Shown here: piece by piece, positions 8,583 through 17,400 of the stretch
How positions within the stretch are numbered: the first letter of the stretch is position 1
Layout of the letters: each line of letters begins with the position of its first letter
Source: Pseudoselenomonas ruminantium
GTDB lineage: Bacteria; Bacillota; Negativicutes; Selenomonadales; Selenomonadaceae
Assembly: GCF_900142515.1 (NCBI RefSeq)
Contig: NZ_FRBC01000008.1
Span: 1-64,000 of the forward strand
Reading direction: 5' to 3'
DNA: 64,000 bases
Notes under the pieces: generated by a model
Seen by the model: only the letters and a program-made list of their open reading frames with translations
Told to the model about the DNA's origin: nothing
The model's database searches: none
Made by a program: the position numbers and the translations under genes

Positions 8583-10022
8583 TCAATGGGACAGCTGTCC
8601 TTCGCCTTCTTCATCCTGTTCCTTGCCTTCTGGCACCTTTTTCTTATCGCCGCCAGTCAGCAGCTTTTCAAAGAACATGACAATCCCCGGTACAGCCAGT
8701 GCCACGTAAATATTATCAATGCCCAGAGGATTATCCAGCAGATACCATACCGCCGTCATGATTGCCGCCAGGGACAACCCCAGATTGGCTCCCCGCGTGC
8801 TGTTGAAGAACGGCAGATAGAAGCCCAGCACAGCCACCACGGCAATAGTCAGACGCAAAGCGCGCGTAAAGAACGACAGCTTCAATATTTCTGGTACACC
8901 AAAGACGAAAAGCAACGGTGCAAAGCCAATGATAATCGACAGGATACGAGTCATTTTCAGTTTCTGTTCCGGCGTTGGCTGATAGCGAGGCACATAGAAG
9001 TCTTCCACGACTAAAGAGGCAATCGCCAAAGCCACGGTGCTGACGCTGACAAAAACAGCAGCCACAATGGAGGTCGTCACAATACCAGCAGGCAGCGTGT
9101 CCATATGCTGGATAAATACCGGCAGCGCATACAGCGGCTGCATATCCGGATAAAGATGATGCGCCGTTACCCCGACAGCCCCCAGGATCAAACCTAAAGG
9201 CAGGCAGAGAAGAACCGCATAGAAACAGGATTTCTGTGCTTCACCAGCACTCTTCGTTGAGGAAATCGCCTGCATGACAAACTGCGTGGAAAAGATCGAA
9301 CCTGACGTGGCCAGAATCCATGCAATGATTGTCGGCCAGCCGATATGTCCATCAAGAGTGAAGTTCCAATCCGGCAAATCATCAATTACCGGCTGCACAC
9401 CACCGGACAGGGAAAGCGCCACACCCAAAACCAGGATCAACCCCAGATATTTGACGCCTGCATGGATGATCGTCACATAAGCTACGCCCTTCATTCCTCC
9501 CAGCACATAATAGAAGGTACTGACTACGGCGATGATCAGCATGGCCACGGGGATATTCACATCCATAATCCTTGTCAGTGCCGCCGCACCGCTGATATAA
9601 TTGCCCACATTGACCAACAGAAGTGCGGCAATCATAATCAGGGAAACGATGATCTTCGTCGAATGTCCATATTTCTGGGCAATAGCCCCGGAAATGGTGA
9701 ACTCACCGGATTTATATAATTTCTTGACAAAGAACAGACCATAAAGCAAATACCCAACCGCCGCTGCAATTACTGACCAGGAAGCAGCCATACCATAACG
9801 GAACGCCGATTCAGCCGTACCGACTGTTGATTTCGCACCGATAAATTCCGTCATCAGCAACACGCCTACGATAACTGCCGGCATCGTCTTGGCCGCATTC
9901 ATGAATTCACTGCTGGTCTTGCTGCGCAGCCTTACACTCAGATAGCTGGTTATGGCAATATAGGCAAATACCATTCCCATGATAATCATCGTGTCCACAC
10001 CGCTGAAATTACTCACTTCCAT
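8583..10022 (-). CDS. Sodium:solute symporter (SSS family)
   Basis: A 479-residue integral membrane protein with about 13 hydrophobic segments. It has features of the SSS family, including the Arg-rich RLRSKTSSEFMNAAKTMP loop after helix 1 and the STVGTAESAFRYG segment. The C-terminus is a charged cytoplasmic tail rich in Lys and Glu. It would import the substrate of the cluster together with sodium. It is the first gene of the operon and has a textbook sigma-54 promoter 85 bases upstream; the start codon is preceded by GGGGAGAAT. Confidence 0.9.
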   Translation of the reverse strand: MEVSNFSGVDTMIIMGMVFAYIAITSYLSVRLRSKTSSEFMNAAKTMPAVIVGVLLMTEFIGAKSTVGTAESAFRYGMAASWSVIAAAVGYLLYGLFFVKKLYKSGEFTISGAIAQKYGHSTKIIVSLIMIAALLLVNVGNYISGAAALTRIMDVNIPVAMLIIAVVSTFYYVLGGMKGVAYVTIIHAGVKYLGLILVLGVALSLSGGVQPVIDDLPDWNFTLDGHIGWPTIIAWILATSGSIFSTQFVMQAISSTKSAGEAQKSCFYAVLLCLPLGLILGAVGVTAHHLYPDMQPLYALPVFIQHMDTLPAGIVTTSIVAAVFVSVSTVALAIASLVVEDFYVPRYQPTPEQKLKMTRILSIIIGFAPLLFVFGVPEILKLSFFTRALRLTIAVVAVLGFYLPFFNSTRGANLGLSLAAIMTAVWYLLDNPLGIDNIYVALAVPGIVMFFEKLLTGGDKKKVPEGKEQDEEGEGQLSH

Positions 10023-10106
10023 TTTATTCTCCCCTTTGCTATTATTCAGACTATAAAATCATTTGTTTTGCCGATCCTCCTTTATCCGCTTTACACTTAT
10101 TTATAA

Positions 10107-10122
10107 TGCAAATAGCGTGCCA
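10107..10122 (-). promoter_or_regulatory. Sigma-54 (-24/-12) promoter for the symporter operon
   Basis: On the minus strand the site reads TGGCACG-CTAT-TTGCA, an exact match to the sigma-54 consensus TGGCACG-N4-TTGCA. Transcription should start near 10095, leaving a leader of about 73 bases before the symporter start. TTGCAA/TGCAC repeats lie 50-100 bases upstream. Confidence 0.93.
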
Positions 10123-10174
10123 ATTGGAGCAAGTGAGTAAAAACACGTTTTCAAGGCTGTTTTCCGACAACAGA

Positions 10175-10221
10175 TGCACAATCTGTGCACAATAAAGTTG
10201 CAACGCAACACTAGGTTGCAA
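10175..10221. promoter_or_regulatory. Second activator-binding array (TTGCAA/TGTGCAC repeats)
   Basis: TGCAC at 10175 and 10186, the palindrome GTTGCAAC at 10197-10204 and TTGCAA at 10216-10221 lie upstream of the -24 box. The same words occur upstream of the kinase operon (3634-3692), which supports one shared activator for both promoters. Confidence 0.6.
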
Positions 10222-10230
10222 ACAAAAACA

Positions 10231-10269
10231 AACACCTCTATCAGTATAACATATACCAATAAAGGTGTT
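10231..10269 (-). terminator. Terminator of the nrfHA operon
   Basis: AACACCT-C-TAT (10231-10241) pairs with ATA-A-AGGTGTT (10259-10269), with one mismatch. On the minus strand it is followed by TTTGTTTTTG. It lies just after the nrfA stop. Confidence 0.7.
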
Positions 10270-10294
10270 TATTATTTATACCTATGATTTTAAT

Positions 10295-11614
10295 TTACAA
10301 GCTACCTTTGACGAGGGCATTTGCCTCTTCAATGACCTGATGAGCCAGATCGATGGCTTCACCGCTGATACGCATGCACTTGTCAGGGTTATGGAAGCCG
10401 TTGCCGTTTTCAGCGGCAACCCAATCCCAATACCACTGTGCTTCGCGGAGTTTCAGGCGGGTGGCGGCCAGCTGGTTGTCGGTTGCACCGGCATCCATGG
10501 CGGCCTTGACAGCCAGATGAGCTTTGGCTACCGTCTGACCAGCGACACGCTGGAGCTTGAAGTTATTGTCATGGATGGTCTTGACGCGGGCAATCAGGGT
10601 TTCCTTGCTCTCGTCATGGCATTTGAGGCAGGATTCCTCAGCCGTCTTCAAGGGGCTGGTCATCCAATGCGAGGTGTATTTCTGGCCATCCTCACGCATG
10701 TAAGGCATATGGCAGTCCACGCAGGTCACGCCGGCGTCGGCATGAACGCTGGTGGTCCAGATCTCAAAGTCCGGATGCTGAGCCTTGAGCATCGGCGTCT
10801 TGGAGTCGGGATGGATCCAGTCTTCCGTGAAGCCGCCAGCTGCACCGCTCTGATACCACTGGAACTGTTCTTCCGGTTCCCAGCCGCCGATGAACGGATG
10901 GCGGACACGGCCATCTTCTTTCATGAAGTAGTATTCGTTATGGCACTGGCCGCAGACGTAGCCGCGCATTTCATTGTGGCTGGCCTTGCTGATGTCGATG
11001 CCCTTCATAGCCATGGATTCCACGAAGCCCTGCTGGTAAACGCGCAGTTCCATGGTATCGGGATCATGGCAGGAGGAGCAGCCAAAGTACAGGTCGGTAC
11101 CTTCCACGGTGTCCTTATCGGTATAGGGCGGCGTAGCCTCAGCAAAAGGCTTGGAGGCAAAATCCCAGCCGCTTTCCTTGTACCATTTGTCATACATCCA
11201 GGAGCTCTTGCAGACGATGCAGTTGCCCTTCTGGGGCGGGATGCGCTGGGAATTCAGCTGATCCACGCCAGCCCAGGTATGGCCGCGGGCCACATCATAC
11301 TGGACGGAGAATTTGTAGCCCTTGAAATTTTCCTTGATTTCCGGCTGCATTTCGATATAGGATTTTCCCGGATCGCTGCCGCCGTAACCAGTGGGCGATT
11401 CGCCCCCCATATTGTTCTTCATGAAGGATTTGTATTCCAGCGGATAAGCATCCTTATAGGCCTCTTTGCCCAGATGGGCGTAATTTTCATGGGATATTTC
11501 CTTCAGTTTCACGCTGTTGTCGTTGGGCGTTGCCCCCAGACGAACCACCACGAAGCCGAAGAACAGCACGCAGACGGCCACAATCCCAGCTAATATTTTC
11601 TGTAGCTTACTCAA
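10295..11614 (-). CDS. nrfA: Ammonia-forming cytochrome c nitrite reductase, catalytic subunit
   Basis: A 439-residue pentaheme cytochrome that reduces nitrite to ammonium with six electrons in the periplasm. Heme sites are CIVCK (132-136), the lysine-ligated active-site heme typical of NrfA, followed by CSSCH (179), CGQCH (221), CVDCH (298) and CLKCH (329). An N-terminal hydrophobic segment (about 7-26) acts as export signal or anchor. The start overlaps the end of nrfH by 8 bases, so the two are translationally coupled. In an outer-membrane anaerobe this gives nitrite detoxification or respiratory use of nitrite from the menaquinol pool. Confidence 0.97.
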   Translation of the reverse strand: MSKLQKILAGIVAVCVLFFGFVVVRLGATPNDNSVKLKEISHENYAHLGKEAYKDAYPLEYKSFMKNNMGGESPTGYGGSDPGKSYIEMQPEIKENFKGYKFSVQYDVARGHTWAGVDQLNSQRIPPQKGNCIVCKSSWMYDKWYKESGWDFASKPFAEATPPYTDKDTVEGTDLYFGCSSCHDPDTMELRVYQQGFVESMAMKGIDISKASHNEMRGYVCGQCHNEYYFMKEDGRVRHPFIGGWEPEEQFQWYQSGAAGGFTEDWIHPDSKTPMLKAQHPDFEIWTTSVHADAGVTCVDCHMPYMREDGQKYTSHWMTSPLKTAEESCLKCHDESKETLIARVKTIHDNNFKLQRVAGQTVAKAHLAVKAAMDAGATDNQLAATRLKLREAQWYWDWVAAENGNGFHNPDKCMRISGEAIDLAHQVIEEANALVKGSL

Positions 11615-12095
11615 CTTTTATCCCCCCTTCGAGATGATTCGAGCCGTGAGCAATCCGGCTGTGACACTTCATGCAGTCCGCACCGGTGTCCAAATCCACG
11701 CCGATTGCCGCATGGACATTGGCCATGGTGTTCTCATGACAGCGCAGGCAGTTGCTGTTCACCGTCTTCTTCCCATCTGCGGACAGCTTGATATGCGCCG
11801 GATAATCCCGCAGCACCGCATGATAGGTATCCACCATCCCCGTGCGTCCCTTCTCAATCATGTAGATTGCCATATTGTCATGAGGCAGATGGCATTCCAC
11901 ACAGTCCTGTTTTTGATGCGTAGACTTGGCAAAGGTCGCCGCTTCGCTTTTCATGGCATGGCAGGAACCGCAAAAAGCCGGCGAACCGGAAAAGGACATC
12001 ATTCCGGCACCAATGCCACAAACCACAAGGCCGATGGCAAATCCGCCCGCCAGACAGGCCAATGTGTGTTTACTGATAAACTCCTTTACTTCCAC
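11607..12095 (-). CDS. nrfH: NapC/NirT-type quinol dehydrogenase subunit NrfH
   Basis: A 162-residue membrane-anchored tetraheme cytochrome c. One transmembrane helix (about 11-33) is followed by four heme sites: CGSCH, CVECH, CLRCH and CMKCH. It takes electrons from menaquinol and passes them to NrfA, with which it forms a membrane complex. The start codon is GTG, preceded by AGGAGGGGAGCGGA. It is the first gene of the nrfHA pair. Confidence 0.96.
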   Translation of the reverse strand: MEVKEFISKHTLACLAGGFAIGLVVCGIGAGMMSFSGSPAFCGSCHAMKSEAATFAKSTHQKQDCVECHLPHDNMAIYMIEKGRTGMVDTYHAVLRDYPAHIKLSADGKKTVNSNCLRCHENTMANVHAAIGVDLDTGADCMKCHSRIAHGSNHLEGGIKVE

Positions 12096-12124
12096 TCCGC
12101 TCCCCTCCTCTCAATTCTGCCCCC

Positions 12125-12130
12125 ATTATA
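12125..12130 (-). promoter_or_regulatory. -10 element of the nrfHA promoter
   Basis: On the minus strand the sequence reads TGCTATAAT, an extended -10, 29 bases upstream of the nrfH start. No strong -35 box is visible, which fits a promoter that needs an activator. Confidence 0.55.
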
Positions 12131-12191
12131 GCATTGTTCAGAAAAGTCTGAGGTTTCTTGAGCAACCATAAATGAAATTTCGACAAAAATA

Positions 12192-12228
12192 AAGAGGCTC
12201 AAAGGTAACCACAACCTTTGAGCCTCTT
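12192..12228 (-). terminator. Terminator of the small unknown gene upstream of nrfH
   Basis: A perfect 15-bp stem (AAGAGGCTCAAAGGT with its complement 12214-12228) and 7-base loop, followed on the minus strand by TTTATTTTT. It isolates nrfHA from the gene at 12324-12707. Confidence 0.9.
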
Positions 12229-12323
12229 CGTTCACGATATTCCCTTATCATATAATTCCCTTTCCTGCCATTTCCTCATGACAAGTCCTTCCTCTAATCC
12301 CTTTTGCCTGATCCGCAGCCGGA

Positions 12324-12707
12324 TCAAACAGATGCACGATAAACCGATCCTGCTCCGACACTCCCCATCGCAGCGGTTCCGGCATAGGCTGTGCTAAGCC
12401 CATTTCCTTCCAAAAGGTGCTGCTGCTGTAAAACACTGCTGCCATCCAGCTTGGTTTCGGAAATGACTTTGTTCCCTTCCACCCGCTGAAGCACCAACGA
12501 ACCATCTGCCAGCACCCTTGTCAGGGTAACCGTGGAAACTCCCTTTTCCACCTCAGAATCTGCAGCTTTCTCCGCAGCAGTCAGACTGGCCAGGATCTTT
12601 CCAAATGCGCTTGTTGCCCCATGGACACTATGACTGGTCCGGGCTGCCTGCGCCTGCTGATGCCAATAATTCAGACTGCTGGTTGCCGCAATCGTATTGA
12701 TACTCAT
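12324..12707 (-). CDS. Small protein of unknown function
   Basis: A 127-residue protein that I do not recognise. It has a strong ribosome site (AAAGGAGGATATC before ATG) and its own terminator at 12192-12228, so it is very likely a real gene. The N-terminal part is rich in Ala, Ser, Thr, Gln and His and low in complexity; residues 57-95 look like a small beta-rich repeat (VTLTRVLADGSLVLQRVEG, then VISETKLDGSSVL), and the C-terminus is Gly/Ala/Ser-rich. There is no signal peptide or membrane segment. It lies just after the guaA terminator; no promoter is obvious. Confidence 0.7.
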   Translation of the reverse strand: MSINTIAATSSLNYWHQQAQAARTSHSVHGATSAFGKILASLTAAEKAADSEVEKGVSTVTLTRVLADGSLVLQRVEGNKVISETKLDGSSVLQQQHLLEGNGLSTAYAGTAAMGSVGAGSVYRASV

Positions 12708-12740
12708 GATATCCTCCTTTCTTCACTCGTCAGAAAAAAA

Positions 12741-12774
12741 TTCCTGCATCTATTCTATCGAACAGATGCAGGAA
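12741..12774 (-). terminator. guaA terminator
   Basis: TTCCTGCATCT (12741-12751) and AGATGCAGGAA (12764-12774) form a perfect 11-bp stem; the minus strand continues with seven T (plus-strand A run 12734-12740). Confidence 0.88.
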
Positions 12775-12812
12775 AAATTAATAGTTACTATCAAACTTTA
12801 ATCGAAATTTAA

Positions 12813-14366
12813 TCATTCAAATTCGATGGTTGCAGGCGGCTTGCCCGTGCAGTCGTACATGACGCGGTTGACACCCTTTACCTCATTGACAATACGGGTA
12901 GTGACGGTCTGCAAGACTTCCCAAGGCAGCTGTGCGCTTTCCGCCGTCATGAAATCAGAGGTCATGACCGCACGCAGGGCAATGGCATAGTCATAAGTAC
13001 GGCCATCCCCCATAACGCCCACGGAACGCATGTTCGTAAGAGCGGCAAAATACTGGCCGAGGTTCTTGTCGGCACCGGCCTTAGCCACTTCCTCACGGTA
13101 GATGGCGTCCGCTTCCTGCACGATCTTGACCTTTTCCTCCGTGACTTCACCGATGATGCGGATACCAAGGCCCGGGCCTGGGAAAGGCTGACGGCTTACA
13201 AGATATTCGGGAATGCCCAGCTCACGACCAGCATTTCGTACTTCATCCTTGAAGAGCAGACGCAGCGGCTCCACGATTTCCTTGAAGTCCACGAAATCCG
13301 GCAGGCCGCCTACGTTGTGATGGGATTTGATCACGGCAGACTTGCCCAAGCCGCTTTCGATGACGTCCGGATAGATCGTCCCCTGCACGAGGAAGTCTAC
13401 CGCACCGATTTTCTTGGCTTCTTCTTCGAATACGCGGATGAATTCTTCACCGATGATCTTGCGCTTGGCTTCCGGTTCCGTTACGCCTTTGAGTTTGGCA
13501 TAGAAACGGTCTTTGGCATTGACACGGATGAAGTTCACATCATAAGGGCCATTCTCACCGAACACAGCCTCTACCTGATCGCCTTCATCTTTGCGCAGCA
13601 AACCATGGTCAACAAACACGCAGGTCAGCTGCTTGCCGATTGCCTTGGACATGAGGACAGCAGCCACAGAGGAATCTACGCCGCCGGACAGGGCGCAAAG
13701 TGCCTTGCCGGAGCCGATCTTTTCCTTGAGTTCCGCGATGGTCTTTTCCACGAAGGAATCCATCTTCCAGTCACCCGCACAGCCGCAGACCTTATAGACA
13801 AAATTCTTGAGCATGGTCTGCCCTTGTACCGTGTGCATGACTTCCGGATGGAACTGCACCGCATAGAGATTTTCCGCTGCATTCTCCATAGCGGCCACAG
13901 GGCAGACAGGCGTGTTGGCCGTAACAGCGAAATCAGCCGGAGCCTTGGCAATATAATCGGTATGGCTCATCCAGCAGATGGTCTTTTCATCTACATCTGC
14001 AAAGAGCAGGGAGGACTTTTCCTGAATGGTGATTTCCGTCTTGCCATATTCGCTGGTAGGCGCCGTGTCCACCTTGCCACCCAGCTTATGAGCCATCAAC
14101 TGGGAACCATAGCAAATGCCCAAAACAGGGATGCCCAGCTTGAAGAGTTCCTCGCTGCAGGTCGCGGAATCTTCCTTGTAAACGCTGTTGGGGCCTCCGG
14201 TGAGGATAATGCCCTTAGGTGCCATTTCCCGGATCTTGTCCAAAGACAAGGTATGGGGATGCACTTCGCAGTACACATGATTTTCCCGCACCCGCCGGGC
14301 AATCAGCTGATTGTACTGTCCGCCAAAATCCAACACCAAAATCATTTCATTTGCTGGCTTGCTCAA
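12813..14366 (-). CDS. guaA: GMP synthase (glutamine-hydrolysing)
   Basis: A protein of about 517 residues that converts XMP to GMP with ATP and glutamine. The class I glutamine amidotransferase domain comes first (start [20 protein letters not shown]; nucleophile Cys in [15 protein letters not shown]; His-Glu in AVQFHPEV). The ATP pyrophosphatase domain follows with the P-loop LSGGVDSSV, and the C-terminal dimerisation domain ends with the conserved [10 protein letters not shown] chose the TTG codon at 14364-14366 because AGGAGG lies 8 bases upstream; an upstream in-frame GTG at 14393 would place the ribosome site inside the gene. It is transcribed alone. Confidence 0.95.
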   Translation of the reverse strand: MSKPANEMILVLDFGGQYNQLIARRVRENHVYCEVHPHTLSLDKIREMAPKGIILTGGPNSVYKEDSATCSEELFKLGIPVLGICYGSQLMAHKLGGKVDTAPTSEYGKTEITIQEKSSLLFADVDEKTICWMSHTDYIAKAPADFAVTANTPVCPVAAMENAAENLYAVQFHPEVMHTVQGQTMLKNFVYKVCGCAGDWKMDSFVEKTIAELKEKIGSGKALCALSGGVDSSVAAVLMSKAIGKQLTCVFVDHGLLRKDEGDQVEAVFGENGPYDVNFIRVNAKDRFYAKLKGVTEPEAKRKIIGEEFIRVFEEEAKKIGAVDFLVQGTIYPDVIESGLGKSAVIKSHHNVGGLPDFVDFKEIVEPLRLLFKDEVRNAGRELGIPEYLVSRQPFPGPGLGIRIIGEVTEEKVKIVQEADAIYREEVAKAGADKNLGQYFAALTNMRSVGVMGDGRTYDYAIALRAVMTSDFMTAESAQLPWEVLQTVTTRIVNEVKGVNRVMYDCTGKPPATIEFE

Positions 14367-14408
14367 AATATCGTCCTCCTGTATATTGTCCACAAAAGCT
14401 TTTTAACG

Positions 14409-14437
14409 ATTATATCATATGAATTGTCTCTTGAAAA
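14409..14437 (-). promoter_or_regulatory. guaA promoter
   Basis: On the minus strand TTTTCA (-35, 14437-14432) is followed after 17 bases by TATAAT (-10, 14414-14409), 43 bases upstream of the guaA start codon. No purine riboswitch fits in the short leader. Confidence 0.6.
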
Positions 14438-14479
14438 GAAAAATTGCTTTCCCCTGAAGGAGGGCTGCTTTATCCCTTC

Positions 14480-17400
14480 TCAGCAGCGTCCATATTTCTC
14501 GCACAGCTTCTTGATGGCCTCTATATCGATCCCCAGCAGATAGTCCGGCTTCAGGCACCATTTCCAATTGAGCCCCACGGTACCCGGAGTATTCATCCTG
14601 GCACGTTCATCCAGCCCCAAAACATCCTGCATGGGCGCAATCGCCAGCCGTGCCTCCGATGCCAGCGCGAATTTCATCAGGCCTTTAGCTACATCCCAGG
14701 GACGATCCAGTTTGGCACCGACCAATGCCGCAACCGAAGCCCTGGCAGCATCATCTAGGTCCTGATTATACCAGCCAACCGTGGTGTTGTTGTCGTGAGT
14801 CCCGGTATAGACAATACTGTTTTCCGAAGCAACGAAGCCCATCCTGCCCTGTTCATTGAAGTGCAGGGCAAAATGCAACACCTTCATCCCAGGAAAACCA
14901 CAAGCTTCACGCAGGGCTTCCACTTCATCGGTGATGATACCCAGGTCTTCTGCCACAATCTCCATATCACCGATCTCCTTCTTGATGATATCGAAGAATG
15001 GCTTGCCCGGGCCTTTGCGCCAATGTCCATTGATGGCCGTTTCAGCCTTGCCATCCACTTCCCAATAAGATTCGAACCCGCGGAAATGGTCGATGCGCAC
15101 GATATCCACCAACCGATGAAGATTGACAAAGCGCTTCTTCCACCAGGTATAATCTTCCTGCTCCATAGCCTCCCAATCATACTGGGGATTGCCCCAAAGC
15201 TGACCGGTCGCGCTGAAGTAATCAGGCGGTACCCCCGCCACGGTCTTAGCCGATCCATCCGGATTCAGATCGAAGAGTTTCTGATTGGCCCAGACATCCG
15301 CACTGTCATGCGAGATAAATATCGGCATATCCCCCATGATCTTGATGCCTTTGCTGCCTGCATACTCATGGAGCTTATTCCACTGTCTATGGAAGAGGAA
15401 CTGGACAAACTTGGCATAACCAACTGCTTCTTCCATATGCTCCGCCAATTTCTTCAAAGCCTTGGGCTCCCGGCGTACAATAGGCTCCGGCCATTCAAAC
15501 CAGGGTTTGTTCTTATACTCCTTCTTCGCTGCATCAAAGAGCGCATAATCATCCAGCCAGCTGGCCGCTTCCTCGATAAAGGCCTGATATTCCCCCTTTA
15601 TCTCCACATCCTTTGATTTCTGGAAAGCAATCCAGGCTTTCTTGAAACATTTATGCTTGAAGGAGATTACCCGCTCAAAGTCAATGAACGAAGATTTGCT
15701 GGCATAGGGAACCCGGGCTTCAGCAGGCGTGATCCAACCATGCTCCAACAATTCATCTACATCAATCAGCAACGGATTCCCGGCAAAGGCCGAGGGGGAC
15801 TGATAAGGAGAAAAACCAAAGCCAACCGGCCCCAAAGGCAGGATCTGCCAGACCTTCAGGCCCGCTGCAGCCAGGAAGTCCACAAACTTATAGGCTTCTT
15901 TGCCTAAATCCCCGATGCCGTATTTAGACGGTAATGATGTCGGATGCAGAAGGATCCCTGCCTCCCGTTCGTATTTCCGTGGCAATGGCTTATAGCGCAG
16001 GAGCCTGCCACTCAACGGCGGCATCTTTACATCCAGCTTGCCACGATGGGACAAGAGCAACTCCTCTTTCCGGCCCTCCATCGGCACCATATCCACGAAC
16101 TGGCCATCCGCAAAGTCACTGATATCGAGATGCACGGTATGACTGTCCGTACGGCTGCGGTTGAATATGGTGATAAAAGCACCATTCGCCGCATCCATGC
16201 CAAAGACATCATGCCCGCTGCGCACCACCCGGGCAAAAGCCAGGATGTCCCCTTCTGCTGTCAGGCTCAGCAATTCCCCGGTCTGCAAAGCATCATTCTC
16301 ATTGCGCGCCCTGATGATCGTATGATAGAATTCGCGCAGTTCTTCATCCCCGCCCTGCCATTTGTACGGACGGCGGTTTGTCGGGTCCTTGAAACCCTCC
16401 ATGCCGATTTCATCCCCATAGTAGATACAGGGCACTCCCGGATAGGTCATCTGGAACAAGGCCGCCATTTTAAGCCGGGACTTGCCCACCTTATACATTT
16501 CAGGAGATAATCTGGCCCGGCATTGCTCAACAGCCGGCATCCCGTCGTAATAAGGAGTCTCCCCCAGAACGGTGATGGCCCGCTGCACATCATGGCTGCC
16601 GATCAAGTTCATCATCGCATAGAAATTCTCTGGTGGATAATTTTCCCGCAGGCTGTTGAGCTGGCGCATCGTGTTATGCCCTGTCACATACCCCAGGAGA
16701 TAATCCAGCAGGATCTTGCGGAAGGGATAGTTCATGGCAGAATCCATTTCCTGACCGCAAAGGTATTTGCGGGGCGTTCCATATGCTACTTTATTGGAAG
16801 CATCTTCCCAAACCTCACCAATCATCACCGCATCTTTGTTGGTTTTCTTGAGTTCTGCATAAAAACTCTGCGAAAATGGCTCGGGCAGTTCATCGATGAC
16901 ATCCAGACGCCAGCCGGCTATTCCCTCCTTGAGCCAGTGATGGAGCACACTGTCGGGTTTTCTGATGATGAAATCCATATAGGATGGGGTCGTTTCCCGC
17001 ACATTGGGCAGTGTATTGAAATCCCACCAGCAATCATACTCATAGGGAAAATTACGGAAGCTATACCATTCATAATAGGGTGATTTTTCTGACTGAAATG
17101 CGCCCACGCCATCGTATTTGCCCTTGCGGTTGAAATAACGGCTGTTGCTGCCAGTATGGCTGAACACGCCATCCAGAATGACGCGGATACCTTTTTTCGC
17201 TGCTTGTTCCACGAATTCATGGAATTCCGCATTCGTTCCCAGAATAGGGTCTATTTTATGGTAATCGCCCGTATCGTAATGGTGATTGCTTTCCGATTCA
17301 AATACAGGATTCAGATAGATCACACTGATGCCAAGCTCTTTCAGATAGTCAAGCTTAGCCATGAGTCCGGCAAGATTGCCCCCAAAAAAATCATAGGAAA

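Noticed and set aside
6877-10022. Sialic acid (nan) catabolic cluster
   Set aside because: A sialidase-fold protein, YhcH and an SSS transporter are present, but there is no NanE, NanK or NagA/NagB, the lyase-like enzyme lacks the GSTGE loop, and the kinase and dehydrogenase belong to the four-carbon acid families.
12248-12505. An 85-codon frame on the minus strand
   Set aside because: It overlaps the 127-residue gene in another frame and lacks a ribosome site, while the larger gene has AAAGGAGG.
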